Of a DNA stretch of 63,249 bases, positions 52,505 through 61,528 are shown piece by piece. Position 1 is the stretch's first letter. Each line of letters begins with the position of its first letter. Source of the stretch: Acidobacteriota bacterium (lineage in GTDB: Bacteria > Acidobacteriota > Terriglobia > Acidiferrales > UBA7541); assembly GCA_003223215.1 (NCBI GenBank), contig QHYH01000122.1, positions 1-63,249 of the forward strand, read 5' to 3'. Both the position numbers and the translations under genes were made by a program. Below the pieces are notes generated by a model. That model worked only from the letters and a program-made list of their open reading frames with translations. It did not search any database and was not told the origin of the DNA.

Positions 52505-53818
52505 ATGGCGGACCTTAAACAAATTGCCCGCCAAATTCTTCACGAGACCCTGGCCGCGATCGATATCCCTGCAACGATGCAGAGGAAGCTGCGGCGGCAA
52601 GGCACGCGGATCGTGTGCGGCGAGAAGACACTTGACCTGAAGGATTTCGAAAAAATACGAGTGGTGGCGGTAGGGAAGGCAGCTCACGCCATGGTCGAAG
52701 GGCTGGTGTTTGCGCTTGCCCCCTTTGTGGGCTTTGCAGGGGCCGTGGCAGCTCCCTCGCTTCCAAAGAAGCCCGTGCCTGGCCTGAAGTATTTTGCGGC
52801 GGGACATCCCACGCCGAACGAGCAGAGCTGGAAAGCGGCGGAGGCCATTCTCGCTTTACTGCGAAAATGTGACGCAAAGACACTGGTGATTTTCCTGCTT
52901 TCGGGCGGCGGATCAGCGCTGATGGAACTGCCGCTCGATGCGAAGCAAACCTTGGAGGACGTGCAGCATTGGCACAAGGCGCTGGTGACTTGCGGGGCAA
53001 GCATCGATGAGATCAACACGGTGAGGAAGCATTTGTCGGCGGTGAAGGGCGGGCGGCTGGCGGCGACGGCTCCGGAGGCCACGAAAATCACGCTGGCGGT
53101 CAGCGATGTGCCCGTAGGAAAGGAATCCGCGCTGGCGTCGGGGCCAACGTTGCCGGACCCGACGACCGCTGCGGATGCGAAACGCGTCATGAAGGAATAT
53201 GCGCTTGGCAACAAATTCCCGCTGGCCCTACAAAAATGGCTCAAAGACGAGAAAATGCCGGAAACGCCAAAACCCGGCGACGGGGCCTTCCGGAAATCGT
53301 CCTTTTCGCTGACACTGGGAATGGACGATTTGCTTCATCCGGCGCACCACGCGGCGGAAGCATTGGGTTTTGTGACGTGTTGCGATAACTCGACCGATGA
53401 ATGGCCGGTCGAGAAAGCGGCGGAAGCGTTGCTGAGGCAGCTCGCGGAGTTGCGCGTGATGCATCGCGGGCGGCGCGTCGCTTTGATTGCCGATGGAGAA
53501 GTAAGCTCGCCGGTGACGGGAAACGGAATTGGGGGAAGGAATTCGGCGTTCGTGCTGGCTTGCGTGGAAAAAATCGCGGGAGAGAAGGTGGCGGTGCTGA
53601 GTGCGGGGACTGACGGGATTGACGGCAATAGCTCCGGGGCGGGCGCGGTGGCAAACGGCAGGACGCTCGAGCGTGCGAAGGAGGCGGGACTCGATCCGAG
53701 AGATTTCTTTGAGCGAAGCGATGCATTTACGTTTTTTTCGAGGCTGGGTGACGCGATCTTGACCGGGCGCACGGGAAATAATTTGCGGGATTTGCGGATA
53801 CTGCTGGCTGACCGGTAG
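52505..53818 (+). CDS. gckA: glycerate 2-kinase (MOFRL/DUF4147 family)
   Basis: A 437-residue kinase phosphorylating glycerate to 2-phosphoglycerate. The N-terminal DUF4147 domain has VVAVGKAAHAMVEGLVFAL, YFAAGHPTPNEQSWKAAEAI, FLLSGGGSALMELPL and INTVRKHLSAVKGGRLAA, SDVPVGKESALASGPTLPD. The C-terminal MOFRL domain shows ALIADGEVSSPVTGNGIGGR, VLSAGTDGIDGNSSGAGAVA and LGDAILTGRTGNNLRDLRIL. It follows the reductase on the same strand and feeds carbon into lower glycolysis. Confidence 0.93.
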   Translation: MADLKQIARQILHETLAAIDIPATMQRKLRRQGTRIVCGEKTLDLKDFEKIRVVAVGKAAHAMVEGLVFALAPFVGFAGAVAAPSLPKKPVPGLKYFAAGHPTPNEQSWKAAEAILALLRKCDAKTLVIFLLSGGGSALMELPLDAKQTLEDVQHWHKALVTCGASIDEINTVRKHLSAVKGGRLAATAPEATKITLAVSDVPVGKESALASGPTLPDPTTAADAKRVMKEYALGNKFPLALQKWLKDEKMPETPKPGDGAFRKSSFSLTLGMDDLLHPAHHAAEALGFVTCCDNSTDEWPVEKAAEALLRQLAELRVMHRGRRVALIADGEVSSPVTGNGIGGRNSAFVLACVEKIAGEKVAVLSAGTDGIDGNSSGAGAVANGRTLERAKEAGLDPRDFFERSDAFTFFSRLGDAILTGRTGNNLRDLRILLADR

Positions 53819-53951
53819 GAGAAAACATCCATGCAGAGGGCGCACCGCCTGGACAGCGGGAACACCGGGAAGAGAAGGAACACTGCCTGCAGAAAAGAAA
53901 CGAAGGGCCTCGGTTTCGAATGGCCTAATCTTCATTTCTCATCTGGATAAA

Positions 53952-56603
53952 TCATTTGCTCGAGGGCCTCGCTGGAGGAAGGCGCGTTTCGATGGCTTTG
54001 AGGCGCTCGTTCATTTCTTCAACCAGATGCTCCAGTTTATCCAGCCGCTCGAGCACCACATCGGAGTCGCCGGACTTCTCTGACGCCGAACCGGGTGCGC
54101 CGGCCGATTCGGCCGCTTCTGCGTTCGGAGGAGTGGGCTTGGTCGCGGGAGGCTTTCTCAGGCGGGCAAGCTGGCCCTTGATCATGGGAACCATCTCGAT
54201 GCTGAGGTCGTCACTCTTGAGCAATGCCTCGAGGGCAGGCACGGCAATGGCATCACCGCGGCCCCCGAGAGAGAAGACCGCCGCCATGCGAACCGGGAAA
54301 TTGGGTTCGCTGAGGTAGCCAGCAATTTGCTTGGTGATGTCCTGATTGTTTTTCTCCAGGCTGGCCAAACTGCGAATTGCGGCGGTGCGGGACGGAATGG
54401 GCTTGCCGGGTGCCGACCATTGTTCGAGAAGCGGCACAGCCTTGTCGTCGCCGAGCGGGCCAAGCGAGCGAAGCGCGGCATTCCGGAGATAGCCGTCCGG
54501 AGAATCGCCGGAGACCGCGGCTCCCAGAGTCGCGAGGGCATCGGGGGTTTTGAGCCGGCCGAGTGCCTGTAAGGCAGCCGCGCGAGCGCGATAGGAACTG
54601 TCGGCCTTGGCGATTTCGGTGAGTTTGGCCGGGATGGCGGAATCGTCCTTAAAGTTGCCGAGAGCAGCGACGATGCGATAGCGCACCCAGGGCTCGTTTG
54701 CAGAATCGAGCGCGTCGAGGAGCTGTTTGGATGCGGCAGGCGAGCCGATCTGACCGAGGGCGTCGGCAGCCGTGGCGCGGAGGCCCCAGAATTTGTCGTT
54801 GCGGAGGGCATTTCCAAGGGCGCTAACCACTTCGTCGTCGTTCTTGATTTTTTCAAGGGCGGAGACCGCGTCGGCACGATCGGCAAACTCACCGGCATTT
54901 TTCAACTGATAGAGCCATTCCTTCTTTTCTTTATGGAATTCGGTGGACTTGAGGACACGGTTGGCCTTGTCGAAGAGCACCATGAGGGGGGCGGAGTCGG
55001 AGGGCAGCGTGAAGACCTGCTCGGCTTTCGAAACGGTGATGGGATAGAGCCTCGGGCCGGAGGCAGTCGTGATTTCCACGTTCACAGGAACGTGGAAGAT
55101 GCCGACGCGGCCCTCGACTTTTTGCGTTTGCTTCACGGTCAATTCGACTTGATGCTTGTCGTGGTCGTAGGAATAGCCCAAGTCAAATTTCGGGGCGCCG
55201 GCACCGTACAGCCATTGGCTGAAGAATTGATCCACATTGACGTGTGACGATTCTTCGATGGCTTTGGCGAGGTCGGCAGTAACGACGTTTTTGCCGCGAT
55301 TGACCTCGAGGTAGCGCTTGAGCCCGCGATAAAAACCGTCGTCGCCAAGCTGATACCGCAGCATGTCGAGCACCCAGCCGCCTTTCGTGTAGGCGTTGCC
55401 GTCGAATTCGCTCGAATCATCAAAGTCGTAACGCACGATGGGCTTGTCGAACAGATTGGGCTGCGAGAACCATCCGCGTGAGCCCTCCCAACGCTCGTAG
55501 TCGGCCTGGTCCTTGCCGTAATGCGCTTCGGTCCAAACACCTTCCAGCAAAGTGGCGAAGCCTTCGTTGAGCCAAATGTCGCCCCAGTCCTTGCAGGTGA
55601 CGAGATCGCCGAACCACTGGTGGCCAAGCTCGTGGGAGATAAGGTCGTCTTCGTCGGTGAGCATTTCGGCGGCGATTTTCGGGTGATTGAGAGAGCTGCT
55701 GGTGTTTGTGGTGGCGCTGGAATTCTCCATTCCGCCGGCGACAAAGTCATCGACCATGACCTGCGCGTATTTTTCCCAGGGGTATTGGACGCCGAGCTTC
55801 TTGCTGAACAGATCGATCATTGCCGGGGTACGGCTGTAGTTGACCGAAAGACGATCACCGCGGCCCTTCGGCGCGTAATAGGTCACCGGCAGACCGCGCC
55901 AGGAATCTTTGACTTCGTCAAATTCGCCGGCGACAACGGTGATGAGGTAGGTGGAGCTGGGGACGGTTTCGCGCCAGTCCCAGGTTTTCAGTCCCTTGCC
56001 GGCATCGGAAACGCTGATGAGCTTGCCATTCGAAACGGTCAGCCAGGACGCGGGAACGGTGAGGATGATTTCGGTGGTCAAACGGTCGTTGGGATAATCG
56101 TAGGTAGGCAGGTAGTAACGCGTATCTTCGGATTCGCCCTGCGTCCAGATTTGAATGGGACGGTCGGGATAGTCCTTGTCGGGAAGAATGAAGTACATGC
56201 CTTTGCTAGGTTTGCCTTCGTAGCGAATGGAGACGTCGAATTTCTCGCCCGCCTTGGCGGCAGCCGGAAGAGGAACGATCAGTTTCTCGGCAGTGGTTTC
56301 GAATTTCGCCGGGGATTGGTTCAAAGTGACCTTCTCGATGGTTAGGCCGACGGAGTCGAAAGCGATTTTGGTGGTGCCGTCGCGGAGAATGGAAAGGGTG
56401 TGGGTCACCTCGCCAAGAACTTTTTTGTGTTCAAGGTCGAAGCGCAGGGCGATCCGGGAATGCTCGAGATCGTAGCTGCGGGAACGAGCGTACGGCTCAT
56501 CGCCGCGAACCGGCGACAGGGCGACGAAGACCGCCAGCAGCGAAGCCAGCAAAACAGCGGCGACGCGCGGGCAATTTGCAGCGCGAAGGGATTGCATGGT
56601 CAT
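53952..56603 (-). CDS. M1-family metalloaminopeptidase with HEAT repeats
   Basis: An 883-residue exported aminopeptidase. A signal peptide (AAVLLASLLAVFVALSPVRG) precedes the M1 N-terminal beta domain; the substrate motif reads GGMENSSAT (GxMEN), and the zinc site HELGHQWFGD with the third ligand in WLNEGFATLLEGVW. A C-terminal region (about 590-800) is built of HEAT-like repeats (ALGNALRNDKFWGLRATAAD, ALGQIGSPAASKQLLDAL and similar), followed by a Pro/Ala linker and a terminal coiled coil (LDKLEHLVEEMNERLKAIE). ATG 56603 follows AGGAG. The HEAT part replaces the usual ERAP-like domain; such fusions are known in M1 proteins of several phyla. Confidence 0.9.
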   Translation of the reverse strand: MTMQSLRAANCPRVAAVLLASLLAVFVALSPVRGDEPYARSRSYDLEHSRIALRFDLEHKKVLGEVTHTLSILRDGTTKIAFDSVGLTIEKVTLNQSPAKFETTAEKLIVPLPAAAKAGEKFDVSIRYEGKPSKGMYFILPDKDYPDRPIQIWTQGESEDTRYYLPTYDYPNDRLTTEIILTVPASWLTVSNGKLISVSDAGKGLKTWDWRETVPSSTYLITVVAGEFDEVKDSWRGLPVTYYAPKGRGDRLSVNYSRTPAMIDLFSKKLGVQYPWEKYAQVMVDDFVAGGMENSSATTNTSSSLNHPKIAAEMLTDEDDLISHELGHQWFGDLVTCKDWGDIWLNEGFATLLEGVWTEAHYGKDQADYERWEGSRGWFSQPNLFDKPIVRYDFDDSSEFDGNAYTKGGWVLDMLRYQLGDDGFYRGLKRYLEVNRGKNVVTADLAKAIEESSHVNVDQFFSQWLYGAGAPKFDLGYSYDHDKHQVELTVKQTQKVEGRVGIFHVPVNVEITTASGPRLYPITVSKAEQVFTLPSDSAPLMVLFDKANRVLKSTEFHKEKKEWLYQLKNAGEFADRADAVSALEKIKNDDEVVSALGNALRNDKFWGLRATAADALGQIGSPAASKQLLDALDSANEPWVRYRIVAALGNFKDDSAIPAKLTEIAKADSSYRARAAALQALGRLKTPDALATLGAAVSGDSPDGYLRNAALRSLGPLGDDKAVPLLEQWSAPGKPIPSRTAAIRSLASLEKNNQDITKQIAGYLSEPNFPVRMAAVFSLGGRGDAIAVPALEALLKSDDLSIEMVPMIKGQLARLRKPPATKPTPPNAEAAESAGAPGSASEKSGDSDVVLERLDKLEHLVEEMNERLKAIETRLPPARPSSK

Positions 56604-56622
56604 TCTTCTTGGCTCCTGTGAA

Positions 56623-57000
56623 TCATATGTCCTCCCTGTTCGAGATGGCGGCCGAGATGGTTTCGGAAGCGACGAGCAGGTAATCCGTATCGAACGTTGA
56701 GATGGCCAACAAACTGAGCCTGGCCTCGGCGAGCGGCGAAGCCAACGCGGAAAGCACGCCGTTCTCGGTTAGCACAAAAGGGCCATGAACCTTGCGAACC
56801 CGCCAACTCGATTGCAGTTGTACTTCAGCGGGAACCAGGGACTGTTCGCAGACAATAGAAAGTTCGTCTCCCGTCCTTGGGATGGAAGAAAAAGGGCCTT
56901 GCGTTGCCCATGCGGGAGCAGGCGCAGTGGGTGCCAACCGGAATAGCGCGAACGGTCTGGGCAAGAGGGAGAGTTCGAAATGACGGGGCATCGTGGGCAT
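56623..57000 (-). CDS. ACT-domain protein
   Basis: A 125-residue protein with the small ACT-type fold of the ACT_7 kind: FALFRLAPTAPAPAWA, DELSIVCEQSLVPAEVQ, a central VHGPFVLTENGVLSALASPL, and the ligand-binding helix-turn AEARLSLLAISTFDTDYLLV. Members probably sense amino acids. ATG 57000 is used (ATG 56991 is an alternative), right after the SDR gene stop, so it is in an operon with it. Confidence 0.82.
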   Translation of the reverse strand: MPTMPRHFELSLLPRPFALFRLAPTAPAPAWATQGPFSSIPRTGDELSIVCEQSLVPAEVQLQSSWRVRKVHGPFVLTENGVLSALASPLAEARLSLLAISTFDTDYLLVASETISAAISNREDI

Positions 57001-57005
57001 CAAGT

Positions 57006-57797
57006 TTAGAGCAGGCTCCTGACAAGACCGCCGTCCACCGCGATCGAGGTGCCGGTGACATAGCTGGCGCGCTCGGAAGCTAGAAAGGCAACCACGGCGG
57101 CAAATTCCGCGGGCGTACCGAGACGTCGCGCGGGTATTTCACGTTCCCAGCCGGCGAAGACTTCTTCGGGCCTGGAGCCGCTACGCGCGGAAATGGTGGC
57201 TGCGAGGCCGTCCAGGCGCGCGGTGCGCGTGTAGCCGGGACAAACGTTGTTCACGGTAATGCCGTCGGCGGCATATTCATTGGCGAGCGTGCGGGCCAGG
57301 CCGGTGACGGCGGCACGCACGGAATTGGAGAGCAAAAGGCCGTCGACCGGCTGCTTCACCGCCGACGAGGTGATGGTGATCAAACGCCCCCATTTGTTTT
57401 TCCGCATGTGCGGCAGAGTTTCCCTGGCAAAAAAGACCGTACTCATCAGCAGTTGGTCCACCGCGGAGCCCCAGTCTTCTGGCTTGGTGCTCTCAAAAGA
57501 GTTGGACGGAGGACCACCGGAATTGGTGACACAAATATCGAGCCGGCCAAAGCGGGCTTCAACCGCGGAAACGAACGAAGCAACTCGAGCGGAATCCGTG
57601 ACATCGAGCGCCTGATGGAAAACTTCGCGGCCCGTGGATTTGCGTATGTGCGCAGCGGTCTCGGCAAGGGTCGCCGGAGTACGAGCGCAAATGGCCACGT
57701 GAGCGCCTTCGCGGGCGAGTTCTTCCGCGACGGCGCGGCCCAGTCCTTTGCTGGCAGCCGCGACGATCGCGACGCGCCCCGTGATCCCCAGATCCAT
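57006..57797 (-). CDS. SDR-family oxidoreductase lacking the usual Tyr-Lys pair
   Basis: A 263-residue short-chain dehydrogenase. ATG 57797 follows GAGGTG and gives MDLGITGRVAIVAAASKGLG, the nucleotide-binding TGxxxGxG variant. NSGG, SSAVKQ and the C-terminal VNNVCPGYTRTARL and GTSIAVDGG are typical. At the position of the catalytic YxxxK the protein reads LLLSNSVRAAVTG, so Tyr and Lys are absent. A known subgroup of 3-oxoacyl-ACP-reductase-like SDRs shows this. Its reaction is therefore open. It precedes the ACT gene. Confidence 0.85.
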   Translation of the reverse strand: MDLGITGRVAIVAAASKGLGRAVAEELAREGAHVAICARTPATLAETAAHIRKSTGREVFHQALDVTDSARVASFVSAVEARFGRLDICVTNSGGPPSNSFESTKPEDWGSAVDQLLMSTVFFARETLPHMRKNKWGRLITITSSAVKQPVDGLLLSNSVRAAVTGLARTLANEYAADGITVNNVCPGYTRTARLDGLAATISARSGSRPEEVFAGWEREIPARRLGTPAEFAAVVAFLASERASYVTGTSIAVDGGLVRSLL

Positions 57798-57966
57798 TCC
57801 GGCACCTCGTCGAAACTTGTCATCGTCTCGCAAAACGGCAGAGACCGTCAATGGCGAGTCCGGTAAAGAATTTTGTTTGCGCGACGCGCGGCACGGCACT
57901 AAGATGCAGGCAATTCCACCCTTGCTGAAGCGGACCCCTGCCTTGCGGGGTCGCGGGAGGTCTCTT

Positions 57967-59124
57967 ATGCGAAAGATCAAATGGCTGGCGGGCGCCGCAA
58001 TCCTGTTGAGTGGCTGGAATATCTCCGTCGCGCAACAAATTGGAAAGTATGTCCCGATCCAGGCGGGCTCGGACGTGGATCACGCCTTAAACGAAATCAA
58101 TTCGACGACGGACCCAACACAAAAGCTGGCATTGATTCAAAAGTTTGCCGACGGACCTGGGAAGGAGGGCAACTATCCCCTCGTTGCGGACGGCCTTTTT
58201 GTTGATTATTACCTGAACCAAAAGAACTACGACAAAGCGTTCGAATACGGCGACAAGGTTTTTGCTCTGGATCCGGACAGTTTTCAGAACGCGATCAACA
58301 TGGTGAGAGCTTCCGCCGAGAAAAGCGACGTGGACCGGCTGATCTCGTATGGAGAAAAAGCCGGTGCGATCATCCAACGATACAAAGCATCGGCCGCGCC
58401 GGAAGGCACATCGGCAGCGATGTGGGATGAGCAGAAGGCGCGCGTCTTGGAAGCAAACAAAGATAGTTACACCTATGTCCAGCAACTGGTGTTCCGCGGC
58501 GTGTATCAGGCGAAAGATCCGGCGAAGCGGGCAGCGCTGCTGGTGAGATTCGCGCAAGCATTTCCGGATTCGGCGTTTGCCAACCAGGCTCTGGGCGTCG
58601 CGGCTACGGCCTATCAACAGGCACAGAACACCGCGAAAATGCTGGAGGTGGCGAACGGTTTGCTCGCGAAGGACCCAAACGATGTGGGGATGCTGCTTCT
58701 GCTTTCGGATTACTACGGCGAGAAGGGCGAGCAACTCGACAAAGCCGAGACTTACGCGAAGAAGGCTATTTCCACGGTGGAGAGCTCAGTGAAGCCCGAA
58801 GGCGTGACGGACCAGCAGTGGACGCAACAAAAGGGGCTGCAGAAAGGCTTGGCCTTGAGTTCGCTGGGGCAGATTAACATCGAAAAGAAGGAAAATGCGC
58901 AGGCGGTGGACAATCTGAAAGCGGCGGCGCCATTGGTGAAGGCCGATGACGGAAGTTACGCGCGCAATCAATACCGTTTGGGATTTGCGCTGCTGAATTT
59001 GAAAAAGAATGCGGAAGCGAAAGAGGCGTTCACTCAAGCAGCCTCGGTCAATAGCCCGTACAAGGCGTTGGCGCAGGAAAAGCTAAAAGGTCTGGCGGCG
59101 CCGGCACGGCGGAAAGCGTCATAG
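57967..59124 (+). CDS. exported TPR-repeat protein
   Basis: A 385-residue protein with a signal peptide (MRKIKWLAGAAILLSGWNIS, probably cut after SVAQ) and tetratricopeptide-like repeats through the chain: YYLNQKNYDKAFEYGDKVFA, FANQALGVAATAYQQAQNTA, LLSDYYGEKGEQLDKAETYA and RLGFALLNLKKNAEAKEAF. ATG 57967 follows GGGAGG. It has no catalytic motif and probably acts as a periplasmic scaffold. Divergent from the SDR gene. Confidence 0.85.
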   Translation: MRKIKWLAGAAILLSGWNISVAQQIGKYVPIQAGSDVDHALNEINSTTDPTQKLALIQKFADGPGKEGNYPLVADGLFVDYYLNQKNYDKAFEYGDKVFALDPDSFQNAINMVRASAEKSDVDRLISYGEKAGAIIQRYKASAAPEGTSAAMWDEQKARVLEANKDSYTYVQQLVFRGVYQAKDPAKRAALLVRFAQAFPDSAFANQALGVAATAYQQAQNTAKMLEVANGLLAKDPNDVGMLLLLSDYYGEKGEQLDKAETYAKKAISTVESSVKPEGVTDQQWTQQKGLQKGLALSSLGQINIEKKENAQAVDNLKAAAPLVKADDGSYARNQYRLGFALLNLKKNAEAKEAFTQAASVNSPYKALAQEKLKGLAAPARRKAS

Positions 59125-59212
59125 ATTCGATGGTTGCTCCTGCTGAATCGGAGGGAGCGGGTCGCGCATCTAAGAGTTTCGTGGGAGTCGCGGGAAGCAA
59201 AGGGAGAGGTCG

Positions 59213-59686
59213 ATGACAGAGATCGCAACATTTGGCGCAGGATGTTTCTGGGGAGTGGAGGCCGCGTTCCAGCGCGTGCCCGGAGTGATGGGTACGGCTG
59301 TGGGCTACAGCGGCGGGCACACGGAAAACCCGACTTACCGGGATGTTTGTACGGATGAAACCGGCCATGCCGAGGTAGTGCAGGTGACGTTTGACCCGGC
59401 ACAGGTAAGTTACCAACAACTCTTGAATGTGTTTTGGCAGATCCACGATCCCACGCAAGTGAACCGGCAGGGTCCGGATTTCGGCACTCAGTACCGCACC
59501 GCGATTTTCTTTCACACGCCGGAGCAGGAAGCGATTGCGAAGAAGGCTCGCGACGCTCTGGAAGCCAGCGGCAAATTCCGGCGGCCCCTTGCGACGGAAA
59601 TCACCCCCGCAGGAAAGTTCTACCGCGCGGAAGAGTATCACCAGAAATATTTGCAAAAGCGCGGCGTCGCTTCCTGCCATTTCTGA
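59213..59686 (+). CDS. msrA: peptide-methionine (S)-S-oxide reductase
   Basis: A 157-residue repair enzyme reducing methionine-S-sulfoxide. The active-site motif is [13 protein letters not shown]; further conserved parts are [52 protein letters not shown] and [10 protein letters not shown]. The resolving Cys is probably the one in the C-terminal SCHF. No msrB is fused or adjacent. ATG 59213 follows GGGAGAGG. Confidence 0.95.
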   Translation: MTEIATFGAGCFWGVEAAFQRVPGVMGTAVGYSGGHTENPTYRDVCTDETGHAEVVQVTFDPAQVSYQQLLNVFWQIHDPTQVNRQGPDFGTQYRTAIFFHTPEQEAIAKKARDALEASGKFRRPLATEITPAGKFYRAEEYHQKYLQKRGVASCHF

Positions 59687-59891
59687 TAAATATTCCCGGT
59701 GCGCGGCACGAAGCAAACCTTGCCGCCCTCTCATCGCAGTTAAAGAACCACCTGCATTCGCTCTCGCTAACTCATTGAATGCGACAGGCTTATTCTCACA
59801 AGCCGGCGTGTAACCAGGTGCTCGCTAAGGGCGATTCCTAGACTAGGGCGGCCGTTCTCCAGGGGAGTCGCAACCAAGAATTGCCCGCCGC

Positions 59892-61271
59892 TCACTTTTG
59901 CGCGTCTGCGGCCTTGGCCGTGACGATCTGCGGATCGGCGAACTGCAGCCAGAAGCCCATCATTTCTTCATCGCTCGGCTCGCCCCAACGAACAGCCTTG
60001 GACGGATCGGGATTCAAAGGATTGTTTCTGGAGTTGTCGAAATAGGCGACGGTCATCAGCTTGGTGCCTTTGGGCAGCAAAAACTGTTTCTTCAGAAAAT
60101 AAGTCTCCTGCCAGCGGAAATCATAGTGCGGCACGTCCAGCAGCACCTCTTCATGGCCATCGGGATAGATCGCTTTGCTGGTCATGCTCTTCCCACGGAA
60201 GTGCATGTGCGCGGTATAGGCCACGGCGATGACCTCTTTGGGCAGCGTGAAACAGGAGGTGACACGATGACTGCCGTCATTCGGAGGAATCCGAAACATG
60301 TTATTCCAGATTTCGTACTGCGCGACTTCGTGCTCTACCGGTTCTTTGGCAAACACCAGGCCGACGCTCGTGCGATCCTTCACATCGAGGCCGTGATGAT
60401 TGCTGTAGTGAATCTGAAATTGCAGATACCCACCGGCAGGAATCCGCAGCGCGTATCCCGGAGGCCGGACTTCCGGCATGTGGCCCGGCAAGTAAATCGC
60501 CGGAACGATATTCAAATAACCGGAACTGTGACCGGGAATTCCGCCGCCATCGGGAGCCGAGCAACCGTCGTCAATAACCGGTGCATCCGGCCGGAGATGC
60601 AATACTTTCCCGGTGCGATAGTGATACTCGTCCACGCCGGTATTTTCTTTGGCATGTTCCGCAAGGTGCTTAGCATATTCGGCTTGATCGATCACGGAAA
60701 CCGTGGCGTGATGCACCACACGGCGATCGCCGGGAAGCACTTCGCCTGCCTGGATCCACTTGTCCTCCGTGAAATTCGTGGGAACGTAAATGTATTCGTA
60801 ATCGTCCAGGGCAGTTTTGGGCACGAGAAATTCGGGGATGGTGAAAATGACGTCCGGCTTCATGTGCCAGCCAGGTTCGAAGACGGGGGCCGGAGGCATG
60901 TCCTTCTGGTCGCCCTTTTTCATTCCTCCTTTGACCCATTCATCGATGGCGGCGATATCCGCGTCGCTCAAGCGCGCATCGTTCATGAATTCACCGACAC
61001 TGGGATCCGCATGCCATGGCGGCATCTTGCGCTGATCCACGCTCTGCCGAATCAAGCCGGCGAACGGCAGAACCTCTTCATGGGTCAGGAGCGACATGGG
61101 AGCAATGTCGTTTGGACGATGGCACATGACGCAATTCTTGTACAGGATGGGCGCAACATCTTTGCTATAGGTGATTTCTTTTTGGGGCGGCGAGCCTTGC
61201 TTTCCGGCTTCAAGCAACAAACTGCACGAACCGGCCACGCAAACAATGGCGATCACGATCCGCAAACGCAT
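59892..61271 (-). CDS. cytochrome c / copper type II monooxygenase-like fusion
   Basis: A 459-residue exported protein. ATG 61271 begins a signal peptide (RLRIVIAIVCVAGSCSLLLE). The N-terminal domain has one haem c motif, NCVMCHRPNDIAPMSLL, and the WHADPSVGEF pattern of planctomycete/acidobacterial cytochromes. The C-terminal half is like copper type II ascorbate-dependent monooxygenases (PHM/DBM): candidate Cu ligands in RRVVHHATVSV, LQFQIHYSNHHG and AYTAHMHFRGKSM. Electrons might reach the copper from the haem instead of ascorbate. Substrate unknown. Confidence 0.82.
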   Translation of the reverse strand: MRLRIVIAIVCVAGSCSLLLEAGKQGSPPQKEITYSKDVAPILYKNCVMCHRPNDIAPMSLLTHEEVLPFAGLIRQSVDQRKMPPWHADPSVGEFMNDARLSDADIAAIDEWVKGGMKKGDQKDMPPAPVFEPGWHMKPDVIFTIPEFLVPKTALDDYEYIYVPTNFTEDKWIQAGEVLPGDRRVVHHATVSVIDQAEYAKHLAEHAKENTGVDEYHYRTGKVLHLRPDAPVIDDGCSAPDGGGIPGHSSGYLNIVPAIYLPGHMPEVRPPGYALRIPAGGYLQFQIHYSNHHGLDVKDRTSVGLVFAKEPVEHEVAQYEIWNNMFRIPPNDGSHRVTSCFTLPKEVIAVAYTAHMHFRGKSMTSKAIYPDGHEEVLLDVPHYDFRWQETYFLKKQFLLPKGTKLMTVAYFDNSRNNPLNPDPSKAVRWGEPSDEEMMGFWLQFADPQIVTAKAADAQK

Positions 61272-61375
61272 TTGGCCCCCCTCATTAAAGCGCGCTACTT
61301 GTTTTAACGAGCTGGTCCTTCGCTCCAAATAGCGGCAGCGAAATCATTCTACACCCTGAAGTTCTGGAAATGGCG

Positions 61376-61454
61376 CGATGGAAATTTCGCAACTCGGAAG
61401 GACACGGCGGAGAGGGTGGGATGCAAACCCTGCTAGCCTAAGAAATTTCCATCG
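61376..61454. repeat. 13-bp inverted repeat enclosing 53 bp
   Basis: CGATGGAAATTTC (61376-61388) and its exact complement (61442-61454) lie in the 600-bp gap upstream of the cytochrome/monooxygenase gene. The spacer has no recognisable content. It may be a scar of a small element or a cruciform site. Confidence 0.6.
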
Positions 61455-61497
61455 AGGACGGTTCCGTGCAACGCCGGAAGCAAAGGACCCTTTGACA

Positions 61498-61528
61498 GAA
61501 AGAGGGCCTTATATCCTCGGCCTAAAAA
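61498..61528. repeat. dispersed structured repeat, fragment C (reverse orientation)
   Basis: GAAAGAGGG then CCTTATATCCTCGGCCTAAAAA matches the reverse complement of the part of copy B around 41844-41876, with one G fewer. The match stops at the first hairpin. The adjoining sequence is a broken isochorismatase-like gene. Confidence 0.75.

Noticed and set aside
59898-61307. 469-codon plus-strand open frame
   Set aside because: It is antisense to the cytochrome/monooxygenase-like gene, lacks family motifs, and reflects codon bias of the real gene.
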